Positions 9,401-17,391 of a DNA stretch of 64,000 nucleotides are shown here, piece after piece (position 1 is the stretch's first letter; each line of letters starts with the position of its first letter). The notes beneath the pieces were generated by a model, which made no database searches, was not told where the DNA came from, and saw nothing but the letters and a program-made list of their open reading frames with translations. The stretch covers positions 992,001-1,056,000 of the forward strand of contig NZ_JANLNM010000001.1 in assembly GCF_024701975.1 (NCBI RefSeq), in the 5' to 3' direction. Both the position numbers and the translations under genes were made by a program. The DNA is from Variovorax sp. ZS18.2.2. GTDB taxonomy: Bacteria > Pseudomonadota > Gammaproteobacteria > Burkholderiales > Burkholderiaceae_C.

Positions 9401-11699
9401 GCGTGCGCACCGCCACGGCCAGGTGCTCGGGCACATCGCGCATCGCCGCGTCGAAACGTTCCAGTGCCTTCAGGTCGGCGTCCATCGTGTCGACGAGCTG
9501 CGTGCGCTCGCGGCTCTCGGCGTCCAGTTCCTCAGGCGCCGCGAGCCAGTGCTCGTAGGTCTTCTTGAGGTTCTGCACGAAGGCCTTCTTGTCGCCCTGC
9601 GAGTCGTGAATCATGCAGCACAGCTCGTCCAGCCCCTGCTGCCGCAGCCGGTGGAACACCACGTCGATGGCGGCGCGCTTCTCGCAGACGAACAACACGC
9701 GCTGCCCGCGCCCCACGTAGTCGGCGATGAGGTTCGTGATGGTCTGCGACTTCCCCGTGCCGGGCGGCCCCTGGATGATGTAGCTGGTGCCGGTGCGCGC
9801 GAGCGCCACGGCGGCGGTCTGCGTCGCATCGGCCTGCACCACGGGCCACTGGTCGGCCAGCGGCAGGGCGGCGGGCGTCTCGGCATCGACCTGGCGCGGC
9901 TGCAGCGAGAACACGCGGTCGAAGGCATCGCTCGCGATCTCGGTCTCGCTCAGCGCCGAGTAGTCGCGCACCAGCGACATCTTGCGGTGGTTGAAGTTGC
10001 CGAGCGTCACCGAGGTGAGGTCGACATCCCACTGGTACGGATTGCCGGTGCTCTCGTGCAGCGAATACGTCTGCTGCTCGGTCTGCGCGGCGGTGGACGC
10101 CATCTGCGGCGCGCGCGGCATGGGGCGTGCGCCGACCGCATCGCGAAGCGACAACGGAACCGGCCGCACCTTGGCGTGGAAGAGCTGCAGGCCGAGCGGG
10201 CGGAAGTCGTCTTTCGCATAGCTGAAGTCCTGCGCCGCCACCGGCTGCGCGCCGGGGCTGCGCACGCGGGTGCGCCGCTTGAACTGTTCGAGCCGCTGGC
10301 GGGCGCGTTGGTGGATCAGCTCGATCTGGGGCTGCTTCACCAGCCGCAACTGCACGCCGGGTTCGGTCGCGGCGATCTGCGCGGACAGCTGGGCGTGGAA
10401 CTGCTCGATGGTGGTTTCGCGCAGGTCGATGCTCTCGGGCAGCACGATGCCGTAGAGCTGGCGCAGGTGGTGGCGCAGCGTTGGGTTGACCTGCGCTTCG
10501 CTGGACGCGGCTTCGAGCAGGTACTGGTCCTTCACGCCTTTCTTGCGCGTGAGTTCGACCGACAGCATCAGCAGCGGCGAGGCGATACGCTCGGCGCGCT
10601 CGGCCTCGCCTTCCTTCAGGTTGTGCCAGCGCAGGAAGGCGATCACCAGCGACAGCTGCGAGAAGCCGTATTCGGAGCGGTCGCGCCGCGCCTCCTGCAG
10701 GATGCGGTCGAGCGCGCCCGGCAGGTAGGGCTGGTCTTCGAAGCGCAGCCAGCGCGCGAGCGGCACGGGGACGCAGGTGGCGATGTCGTTCGCGAAGCGG
10801 CCGTCCCATAGGCAGAGCTGGTCGACGCGGATGTTCTTGATGTCGACCACCAGCGGCACGCTCGCCACCGTGAGGTTCACATGCGTCTGGCTCGGCTTGA
10901 AGTGCAGCAGGCGGTTGCGGCGCGAGAGGTCGAAGAGGCGGTCGCGCAGGTGCAGGCGGATCGCCTGGCGGCGCTGGCCCGCGCCGTCTCTCGCGGGCGC
11001 GATGCGGTCGAGGCCGAGGTCCAGGGGCTGGTCTCGGTAGGTTTCGAGCCGGCGGATCACCGAGGGCAGGTCGCGCGCGCGTTCGTGGCGGTCGAGCGCG
11101 GTCATCTCGCCGATCACCGCGGCCACCACCGGGTGCAGGCGGCGGTTGAGCGCGAACAGGTTGTTGCGGCTCGCGACGAAGCGGCCGAGCTCCTCGCTGT
11201 CGGTGAAGGCCAGTCCGCACGAAAGGCTGGCGAGCACCTGGCCGAGGCAGAGGATGTCGGTCAGCGCGTCGTGATGTGCGAATCGCAATTCCCACGCGGT
11301 GTAGCCGGGCAGGTAGACGGGGCGCGTCGGCAGGGCGTCGGGCGCGGCGTCGGCCATGAGCGCGAGGTTCTCGACCGAGACGCCTTCGTCCGCATCGAGC
11401 GTCACGCGGTGCTCGCCGACCACGCGCAGCACCGAGGCGGCGGGTTGCTCGAGCGGCGCGATGGCTTCGCGGTTCTGGCGCGGCTCGGCGCCTTCGGGCT
11501 GGACGAGGACGAGGGCGGGCGAATCGTCGACGCGGTAGGCAAAGGCGCTGCCGAGCGCGGCGACCTTGCCCTGCTCGTGCAGTGCGGACACCTCGCGCAG
11601 CAGCGGCAGCACGAGGCTCAGCACATCGTCGGTCTGCAGGCCGCCGTGGGCGTCGGCGGTGTCGAGCAGTTGCAGCAGGGGGGCGACGGCGGTATTCAT
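6468..11699 (-). CDS. Kinase-like / DUF4011 / SF1 helicase / Vsr-like nuclease fusion protein, candidate defence factor
   Basis: A 1743-residue multidomain protein. Residues about 1-230 resemble the C-lobe of a protein kinase (LLREVSALHEQG; LTDILCLGQVLASLSCG; RHERARDLPSVIRRLE) but lack HRD and DFG residues. Residues about 260-480 form a DUF4011-type domain (LRDRLFDLSRRNRLLHFKPS). The helicase follows, with Walker A GPPGTGKSQT at about 644-653, a long coiled insert, and Walker B VIFDEASQ (D1277, E1278) followed by VVGDEMQLPPTSFF. The SF1 C-terminal motor contains VEDEGD and later VQGDERDIIILSICYG. The C-terminus (about 1610-1720) matches Vsr/MTES_1575-type nucleases: FRCDLALRAP, YALGILVDTATHYE and DAFGWQVVQVLAKDWL. 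It is translationally coupled (ATGA) to the upstream metallopeptidase. The domain set recalls DUF4011-helicase-Vsr antiphage proteins; a defence role is inference. Confidence 0.87.
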   Translation of the reverse strand: MNTAVAPLLQLLDTADAHGGLQTDDVLSLVLPLLREVSALHEQGKVAALGSAFAYRVDDSPALVLVQPEGAEPRQNREAIAPLEQPAASVLRVVGEHRVTLDADEGVSVENLALMADAAPDALPTRPVYLPGYTAWELRFAHHDALTDILCLGQVLASLSCGLAFTDSEELGRFVASRNNLFALNRRLHPVVAAVIGEMTALDRHERARDLPSVIRRLETYRDQPLDLGLDRIAPARDGAGQRRQAIRLHLRDRLFDLSRRNRLLHFKPSQTHVNLTVASVPLVVDIKNIRVDQLCLWDGRFANDIATCVPVPLARWLRFEDQPYLPGALDRILQEARRDRSEYGFSQLSLVIAFLRWHNLKEGEAERAERIASPLLMLSVELTRKKGVKDQYLLEAASSEAQVNPTLRHHLRQLYGIVLPESIDLRETTIEQFHAQLSAQIAATEPGVQLRLVKQPQIELIHQRARQRLEQFKRRTRVRSPGAQPVAAQDFSYAKDDFRPLGLQLFHAKVRPVPLSLRDAVGARPMPRAPQMASTAAQTEQQTYSLHESTGNPYQWDVDLTSVTLGNFNHRKMSLVRDYSALSETEIASDAFDRVFSLQPRQVDAETPAALPLADQWPVVQADATQTAAVALARTGTSYIIQGPPGTGKSQTITNLIADYVGRGQRVLFVCEKRAAIDVVFHRLRQQGLDELCCMIHDSQGDKKAFVQNLKKTYEHWLAAPEELDAESRERTQLVDTMDADLKALERFDAAMRDVPEHLAVAVRTLMARLIALKPHDPALTPLQAEALPAFAAWRKHEDLVARLHLAVTESLGVPYLSAHAFAQLAPVLLRQERPLARLVELSGRAAEQTGPHRDALTDAWPPLGDAPTLWGDALAVVADARRVAALAARGHLSLLDTAHPTSLAFGEAMTQRRALQQVLKEAQERTSHWRDKFSPGDTEAGLAQAKAQQGSLLRWLQPSWWRLSGELKRRYDFAKHAVRPQPSQVLEELLAEHTARAAVGKQASQIEATYGCADPDDFVQQLDALRRGDATGTGVRAAFHAHLRTEPGASRNVERLAALGERTDALDALWHDLLDDPAALPLSSLEELARTLREQADTLPTVLPHLQELADADPALAKALRTLPLPPDAIEYAVAREGLERVYRTERWLPRFDSAALARHAQRLADGERKLLDRNARTLAAAVRQRFREHVRTSALPASQLDAGGKLFKKSYNAGRRELEHEFGKTMRYKAIRELASGETGQVVRDMKPIWLMSPLSVSDTLPLAADLFDVVIFDEASQIPVEEAVPALYRAPQIIVVGDEMQLPPTSFFSSGRDPEDDTVSVEDEGDRIAVVLDADSLLNQGARNLPATLLAWHYRSRYESLIGFSNAAFYAGNLFTIPDRSLPADAREEILVESRSPTDTSVAANVDALLSRAISFHRVTDAVYENRINDGEARHIAQLVRELLKRETGRSLGIVAFSEAQQTEIEAELDALGAIDSDFAARLEAEYVREEDDQFCGLFIKNLENVQGDERDIIILSICYGPNPEGRMLMNFGPINQRGGEKRLNVIFSRARHHMAVVSTIRHEAITNDHNEGAAALKQFLRYAECLSRGDSATARRVLESMNPLTRASGAQHARADEVTAQLAAALRARGHAVDEQVGQSRFRCDLALRAPEAGHYALGILVDTATHYENRNVLERYVSRPRVLDAFGWQVVQVLAKDWLHAPEAVLEQVELALRKKGNKAAVNEPAAAEVSAPGSAA

Positions 11700-12916
11700 G
11701 CGGAGGCGCCTTGCAGGTGTTGGGCGGCAGCCTTTTCAAGCAGCGTGGCGGCATCGCGCTTCACGCGGGTCAGGCTGCGTTTGGGGAAGCGCATGTCCTT
11801 CACCACGCGCTCTTCGAGCTGCGTAGCGCAACCCATCGCTTCGGCGAGGCCGAGCGCGGCGGCGAGCGTGATGTCGTCCAGGTCGGGGTCGGCCGCGACG
11901 AAATCGACCAGCACGCTGGCGAGGTAGTCGTGCATGCCGGCAGGCACTGCTGCGGGTGGCGGCAAGGGCGCCGAGGGCGGCGCGAAGTTCGGAAAGAAGC
12001 GGCGCGCATGGGCCAGCAGCGATTCGGATTGCAGGAAGGGCCGCTGCAGCAGTTGGGCGATGGTTTCCCGCGTCAGCGCATCGGCGCGCTGCTGCCCGAG
12101 CAGGTCGAGCGTGGCGATGTCCAGCGGGCCTTCGAGCGCACTGGCCAGCCATTCGTCGGCCTCGGGCTGGCGTTCGGTCCACAGGCGCAGCGCTCGCGCC
12201 CGCACGAACACCTCGGGGTGGCTGGTGCCACGCGTCTGGATTTCGGGCGCGGCGCAGATTTCGTCGGCCTGCCGCAGATAACTCGCGGCGTTCACCTGGT
12301 TCAGGCCCGTCTGCACCTTCACCAGCGCGGTCACCGCGGGCTCGAGCGCCTCGCAGGCGATGCAGGCACCGCGGTCGGCAAAGGCCTCGGTGTAGAGGCC
12401 GTAGCGCCGCGCCGCATGCAGGTGGCTCGCGTCGGCGCGCGAATCGGCGGCCGCGGCCTGCAGGATGCGGTCGACCACGTGGTACTTGCCGCCGTCGCGC
12501 TCCCACAGCAGGTAGTGCGCCAGTTCATGACCGAGCACGGCTTGCAGCTCGGCGCCCTGCAGTCGCTCCATGAGCGGACCCGAGAGCACGATGTGCGCCT
12601 CGCCCGGCAGGAAGTAGAGCGTGGCATTCATCGTGCCGTCGCCCGCCTGGTAGAGCGCCACGCGCGCCGTGATGCCCAGGCGCTGCACCGCCGCGTTGCA
12701 ATGCGCGTGCAGCTCGGGGTGGGCATCGGCATCGAGCCGGTACGAATTGCGCAGCAGGTCGGCGCGCACGGCTGCGGCATGCTCCTCGCGGGCCTCGGCG
12801 GAGGCGGCCCAGCGCCAGACTTCGGGCTCGTTCGCCTGCAGATGGGCGGCCAGGGCCTGCTGGTAGGGGAGCGGGATCAGGTCTTCGAGGCGAACGGCAG
12901 GAGGGAAATCGACCAT
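11696..12916 (-). CDS. Soluble M48-type zinc metallopeptidase, partner of the helicase/nuclease
   Basis: A 406-residue protein with no signal peptide or membrane segment, unlike HtpX or BepA members of M48. The catalytic motif is HELAH (H130, E131, H134) in LGHELAHYLLWERDGG. The third ligand is E177 in EAFAD, with D181, as in the ExxxD motif of M48. SHPEVFVRARAL further on matches the conserved substrate-cleft element after the active site. The C-terminal 130 residues contain a proline-rich linker and an uncharacterised helical part (DDITLAAALGLAEAMG). Its stop overlaps the helicase start by 4 bp (ATGA), so the two are made together. The peptidase is predicted active and cytosolic; whether it cleaves the helicase, a host target or an invader protein is unknown. 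Confidence 0.85.
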   Translation of the reverse strand: MVDFPPAVRLEDLIPLPYQQALAAHLQANEPEVWRWAASAEAREEHAAAVRADLLRNSYRLDADAHPELHAHCNAAVQRLGITARVALYQAGDGTMNATLYFLPGEAHIVLSGPLMERLQGAELQAVLGHELAHYLLWERDGGKYHVVDRILQAAAADSRADASHLHAARRYGLYTEAFADRGACIACEALEPAVTALVKVQTGLNQVNAASYLRQADEICAAPEIQTRGTSHPEVFVRARALRLWTERQPEADEWLASALEGPLDIATLDLLGQQRADALTRETIAQLLQRPFLQSESLLAHARRFFPNFAPPSAPLPPPAAVPAGMHDYLASVLVDFVAADPDLDDITLAAALGLAEAMGCATQLEERVVKDMRFPKRSLTRVKRDAATLLEKAAAQHLQGASA

Positions 12917-12970
12917 GTCAGGAGCGCCGGCAATGAGTTGCCGACGATCCTAAACGAGCAAGGTGAATCA

Positions 12971-13014
12971 GCGTGCCATCAATGGGCCATCAGTGCGCCA
13001 TCAGTGCGCCATGG
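12971..13014. repeat. Four tandem 11-bp units across the stop codon of the FtsI-like gene
   Basis: Four consecutive 11-bp units read gcgtgccatca, atgggccatca, gtgcgccatca and gtgcgccatgg on the plus strand. On the coding (minus) strand each unit carries a TGA-containing core, so the repeat supplies the real stop codon at 13001-13003 and further stop triplets behind it. Eleven is not a multiple of three, so a change in unit number would alter which unit ends the protein. Confidence 0.8.
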
Positions 13015-14731
13015 AGGCCACCGGCAGGTCGGGCAGCACGTTCAGGATGCGCAGCGTCTGCTGCACCACCTGACTGAACACCGGCGCGGCCACGAGGCCG
13101 CCGAAGTACTTGCCCGCGCCGGGCTCGTCGATCATCACCGCGACGATGATGCGCGGCTTGTCGATCGGCGACATGCCGGTGTACCAGGCGCGGTACTTGT
13201 TGCTCGCATAGCCCTTGCCCACCTGCTTGTGCGCGGTGCCGGTCTTGCCGCCGACCGAGTAGCCCTGGGTCTGGGCGAGTGGCGCGGTGCCGCCGGGCGC
13301 GGCCGCCAGGTGCATCATCTTGCGCACTTCGCTCGCGACCTGCGGCGAGAACACCTGCACACCGGGCGGATCGGTGTCGGTGCTTTTGAGGAGCCCCACC
13401 GGGATGACCTCTCCGTCGTGCGCGAAGGCCGTGTAGGCATGTGCGATCTGGAACAGCGACGCCGAGAGGCCGTAGCCGTACGACATGGTGGCCTGCTCGA
13501 TCGGCCGCCATGACTTCCAGGGCCGAAGGCGCCCGGTCACCGCGCCGGGGAAGGGCGTCTGCGGCTTCTGGCCGAGGCCCAGCGAGGTGAACGAGTTCCA
13601 CATTTCCTGCGCCGTCATGCGCTGCGAGATCTTGGTGGCGCCCACGTTGCTCGACTTCTGGATCACGCCCTGCACTGTGAGCACGCCGAAGTTCTCGTCG
13701 TCGTGGATCGTCGCGCCCGTGACGGTGATGCGACCGGGGTTGGTGTCGATGATGGTCTGCGGCGTCACGCGCCCGAGCTGCAGCGCGGTGGCGATGGTGA
13801 TCGGCTTCATCGTCGAGCCCGGCTCGAACACGTCGGTCATCGCGCGGTTGCGCAACTGTTCGCCGGTGAGGTTGCGGCGGTCGTTCGGGTCGTAGCTCGG
13901 GTAGTTGGCCATGGCGAGCAGCTCGCCCGTCTGGGTATCGACCACTACGACGCTGCCCGCCCGGGCCTTGTTGGCGATCACTGCGTCGCGGATCTTCTCG
14001 TAGGCGGTGAACTGCACGCGGTCGTCGATGCTCAGCTGGATGTCGTGGCCGTCGGTCGGTGGCACCTGGTCCTCGGTGTCCTCGACGATGTGGCCCAGGC
14101 GGTCCTTGATGACGTGGCGGGAGCCCGCCTTGCCGGCCAGCTCGCCGTTGAAGGCGAGCTCCACGCCTTCCTGCCCGATGTCCTCGACGTTGGTGAAGCC
14201 CGCCAGGTGCGCGGCCGCCTCGCCCTCGGGGTACTGGCGCCGGTAGTCGCGGCGCAGGTAGATGCCCTTGATGCCGAGCTCGGCGACCTGCTTGCCAACG
14301 GCGGTGTCGACCTGCCGCTTGAGCCAGACGAAGCTCTTGTCCTCGTCCTCCAGCTTCTTGTCGAACTCCTTCTGCGGCATGCCGAGGAGTTTTGCCGCCT
14401 GCTTCAACTTGGCCTGCACGGCCGGATCGTCGCGCTCGATGTCCTCGGGAATGGCCCAGATGCTGGGCGCCGGGATGTCGGAGGCGAGGATCAGCCCGTT
14501 GCGGTCGAGGATGCGCCCGCGGTTCGCGGGCAGCTCCAGCGTGCGCTGGTAGCGCACCTCGCCCTGGTGCTGGAAGAAGTCGTGGTTGAAGACCTGCACA
14601 TAGGCGGCCCGGCCGGCCAGCAGCACGAAGCCGAAGGCGATGCTGGCCACGATGAACTTGCTGCGCCAGACGGGTGTCGGGCTCGCCAGGAGCGGACTGC
14701 TGCCGTAGCGGATTCGGCCGTTGGAATTCAT
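13001..14731 (-). CDS. FtsI/PBP3-like peptidoglycan D,D-transpeptidase
   Basis: A 576-residue class B penicillin-binding protein. Near the N-terminus is one membrane helix (FIVASIAFGFVLLAGRAAYV), then the PBP dimerisation domain beginning with LPANRGRILDRNG, then the transpeptidase domain. Active-site motifs are all present: STMK in EPGSTMKPIT (Ser about 306), SSN in QKSSNVGATK, and KTG in GGKTGTAHK. It crosslinks peptidoglycan in the periplasm and by homology acts in septal synthesis. The ATG at 14731 is preferred over an in-frame GTG at 14752 seven codons upstream. It stands outside a dcw cluster, directly after tolA, so it may be a second FtsI-type protein and not the essential division enzyme. 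The gene ends inside an 11-bp tandem repeat. Confidence 0.87.
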   Translation of the reverse strand: MNSNGRIRYGSSPLLASPTPVWRSKFIVASIAFGFVLLAGRAAYVQVFNHDFFQHQGEVRYQRTLELPANRGRILDRNGLILASDIPAPSIWAIPEDIERDDPAVQAKLKQAAKLLGMPQKEFDKKLEDEDKSFVWLKRQVDTAVGKQVAELGIKGIYLRRDYRRQYPEGEAAAHLAGFTNVEDIGQEGVELAFNGELAGKAGSRHVIKDRLGHIVEDTEDQVPPTDGHDIQLSIDDRVQFTAYEKIRDAVIANKARAGSVVVVDTQTGELLAMANYPSYDPNDRRNLTGEQLRNRAMTDVFEPGSTMKPITIATALQLGRVTPQTIIDTNPGRITVTGATIHDDENFGVLTVQGVIQKSSNVGATKISQRMTAQEMWNSFTSLGLGQKPQTPFPGAVTGRLRPWKSWRPIEQATMSYGYGLSASLFQIAHAYTAFAHDGEVIPVGLLKSTDTDPPGVQVFSPQVASEVRKMMHLAAAPGGTAPLAQTQGYSVGGKTGTAHKQVGKGYASNKYRAWYTGMSPIDKPRIIVAVMIDEPGAGKYFGGLVAAPVFSQVVQQTLRILNVLPDLPVASMAH

Positions 14732-14842
14732 CTTGGGCTCTTGTGCGAGCACGGGGCCCGCTGTTGTTGTGCGCGGGTAGACAGCAGGGCGGCAGCGGAG
14801 TTCCGGGCGGCCTCGCGAAAGGCCCCCCGGCGCCGGTGCGAA

Positions 14843-15754
14843 TCAGCGCTTCGGCCGGAGCGACACGATCAGCGACGGGAAGATGCGCCCGTCGGTGTCG
14901 CGCGGCAGCTTGTCGGTCTTGTGCAGGCCGCGCTCGGCCGCTTCGTCCCAGGCGGGCAGTCCACTGGAGCGCGTGAGCTTCACGCCGACGATGGTGCCGT
15001 CGGGCGCGAGGTTCACCTCGAACTCGGCGGCCGGGTTGCCGTTCACCGTGTCGGCATCGGGGAAGGTGATGTTCGGGCGCACCGCGGCGGCGATGCGTCC
15101 GGCATAACCGCTCGACGGACCTGAAGACCGCAGGGCCGTGCCCTTCGAATCGTCGGCGCCGCTCGCGCCCGCCAGACCCTGCATGCGCTTGAGCGTGGCG
15201 GCGCGATCGGCGGCCGCCTGCTTCGCAGCGGTCTCGGCCTTCTTGGCTTCGGCCTGCTTGGCGTCGGCTTCCTGCTGCTTCTTCGCGTCGGCGAGTTTCT
15301 GCTGGTCTTTCTTGCGCTGTGCCTCGTCATCGGCGCGCTGCTTGGCTTCGAGTTCTTTCTTCTTCTGCTGTTGCTGCTCGAGCTCGCGCTCTTTCTGTTC
15401 CTTCTGCTCCTTGAGCTTCTTCTCGCGCTCCAGGGCAATGTCGGGTGCGGCCGGCGCGGGCGCGGGCTCAGGGGCCTTGGCTGCAGGAGGCGGCGGCGGT
15501 GTCGGTGCAGGCGGGGGCGGCGCGGGAGCGGGCGTTGGCGCCTCCGGTGCGGACAGCCGCGGTGCGGCCTGTTGCACGGTGGAGGACCACAGCTCCGCAT
15601 CGACGGCGCCTTCGTCGGCATCGCTGCGCCAGCGCACCCCCCACGTCAGTGCCGCGATCAGCAGCGCATGCGCGATGAGGGCGAGCACGACGGCACGCGG
15701 CGTGCCGCGCTGCGCCGGTGGCGCGAACTCGGGGCGATCCAGTGCGAGCGACAT
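14843..15754 (-). CDS. tolA: Tol-Pal system protein TolA
   Basis: A 303-residue inner-membrane-anchored, periplasm-spanning protein. It has one N-terminal membrane helix (VVLALIAHALLIAALTWGV), a proline/alanine-rich linker, a long charged helical domain about residues 105-200 rich in K, E, Q and A, and a C-terminal TonB/TolA fold (VRPNITFPDADTVNGNPAAE; GTIVGVKLTRSSGLP). It transmits the energy of TolQ-TolR to the outer membrane during envelope constriction. It follows tolR by 3 bases. In most relatives tolB and pal come next; here the next gene is a penicillin-binding protein. Confidence 0.95.
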   Translation of the reverse strand: MSLALDRPEFAPPAQRGTPRAVVLALIAHALLIAALTWGVRWRSDADEGAVDAELWSSTVQQAAPRLSAPEAPTPAPAPPPPAPTPPPPPAAKAPEPAPAPAAPDIALEREKKLKEQKEQKERELEQQQQKKKELEAKQRADDEAQRKKDQQKLADAKKQQEADAKQAEAKKAETAAKQAAADRAATLKRMQGLAGASGADDSKGTALRSSGPSSGYAGRIAAAVRPNITFPDADTVNGNPAAEFEVNLAPDGTIVGVKLTRSSGLPAWDEAAERGLHKTDKLPRDTDGRIFPSLIVSLRPKR

Positions 15755-15757
15755 GCC

Positions 15758-16198
<441 letters not shown>

Positions 16199-16213
16199 GC
16201 GCTCGGACTCCGC

Positions 16214-16936
16214 TCAGCGGTTGGCCGGAGCCACCGTGGTTGCCGCGGCAGCCGCGCCCGGATTGGCCGAGAGGTTGCGCTGCAGGATGTTGGAGAACTC
16301 CTCGATGTAGGTTTCGAGGGCGATGGCGATCTTGTCGATCTCGCGGGCGAAGCGGTTGTAGCCGACCACCGCGGGAATGGCGGCAAAGAGGCCGATGGCC
16401 GTGGCCACCAGCGCTTCGGCGATGCCGGGCGCCACGGTGGCCAACGTCACCTGCGCGAGGGCGGCCAGGCCCGTGAAGGCATGCATGATCCCCCAGACCG
16501 TGCCGAAGAGGCCGACATACGGCGATACCGAACCGACGGTGGCGAGGAACGAGAGGTTCTGCTCGGCCGCATCGAGCTCGCGCTGGAAGCTCGCACGCAT
16601 CGCGCGGCGGGCGCCGTCCAGCAGCGTGGCGGGGTCGCTCACATGGCGCTCGCGCAGCTTTTGATACTCGCGCATGCCCGAGGCGAAGATGCGCTCCATC
16701 GGTCCCGCGAACTTGGCGTTCTGGGCGGCCGAGGCGAACAGCTCGTTCAGGCTCGTGCCCGACCAGAACTCGCGCTCGAAGTCGTCGTTCAGGGTGCGCA
16801 TGCGCCGCAGCGCGAAGTACTTGCGGATGATCGCGGCCCAGCTGGCAATCGAGACGATCACGAGCAGCAGCACGACCATTTGCACCACGAAACTGGCGTG
16901 GAGCAGGAGGTTGATGATGGAAAGATCTTGGTTCAT
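16214..16936 (-). CDS. tolQ: Tol-Pal system protein TolQ (MotA/ExbB family)
   Basis: A 240-residue inner-membrane protein with three helices: one near the N-terminus (VVQMVVLLLVIVSIASWAAI) and two in the C-terminal half around YVGLFGTVWGIMHAF and IAEALVATAIGLFAAIPAV, the MotA/ExbB proton-channel signature. The start ATG at 16936 overlaps the ybgC stop (ATGA); the frame extends upstream but earlier starts would lie inside ybgC and lack the family N-terminus. It is the proton channel partner of TolR. Confidence 0.96.
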   Translation of the reverse strand: MNQDLSIINLLLHASFVVQMVVLLLVIVSIASWAAIIRKYFALRRMRTLNDDFEREFWSGTSLNELFASAAQNAKFAGPMERIFASGMREYQKLRERHVSDPATLLDGARRAMRASFQRELDAAEQNLSFLATVGSVSPYVGLFGTVWGIMHAFTGLAALAQVTLATVAPGIAEALVATAIGLFAAIPAVVGYNRFAREIDKIAIALETYIEEFSNILQRNLSANPGAAAAATTVAPANR

Positions 16937-17391
16937 GGCTTGAAAGGTTGAGTCATGGAGCCGCCGCAGCGCTCGAGGGTTCCCGAAACCGGGGAAGGGA
17001 TGCGTGCGGGACGCAAAGTGGCGGCGTTCACCCACCCGATACGGATCGTGCCTTCGCACAGCAAGACCGGTGCCGCAGCGCCAGTTCGCTCTTGCTCTGT
17101 TTTTGATAGCACTTGCTGTCCGATTATCAACGAGGCAGTGCCCAATTGTTGAAGATCGGCTGTCACCAGCAGTTCGTCGTCGAGCCGCGAGGGCCGATGG
17201 TATTTGAGCTGCGTTTCGCTCACCACGAACTGGCCGCCGGTTTCTTCCTTGAGCTTGCGCTGCTCGACGCCCAGGGAGCGCAGCCACTCGGTGCGCCCGC
17301 GCTCCATGAACTTCAGGTAGTTGGCATAGAACACGATGCCCCCGGCGTCGGTGTCTTCCCAGTAGACGCGGATCGGGAACGCGTAGCTCAT
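16933..17391 (-). CDS. ybgC: Tol-Pal-associated acyl-CoA thioesterase YbgC
   Basis: A 152-residue hot-dog-fold thioesterase. The 4-hydroxybenzoyl-CoA thioesterase motif is present at the N-terminus: YWEDTDAGGIVFYANYLKF, whose aspartate in DTDAGG is catalytic in the family. FMERGRTEWLRSLG and VVSETQLKYHRPSRLDDEL are further conserved blocks. YbgC hydrolyses short-chain acyl-CoA or acyl-ACP in the cytoplasm and is the usual first gene of tol-pal operons. The start ATG (17391) overlaps the aminotransferase stop and its own stop overlaps the tolQ start, both by ATGA. Confidence 0.94.
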   Translation of the reverse strand: MSYAFPIRVYWEDTDAGGIVFYANYLKFMERGRTEWLRSLGVEQRKLKEETGGQFVVSETQLKYHRPSRLDDELLVTADLQQLGTASLIIGQQVLSKTEQERTGAAAPVLLCEGTIRIGWVNAATLRPARIPSPVSGTLERCGGSMTQPFKP

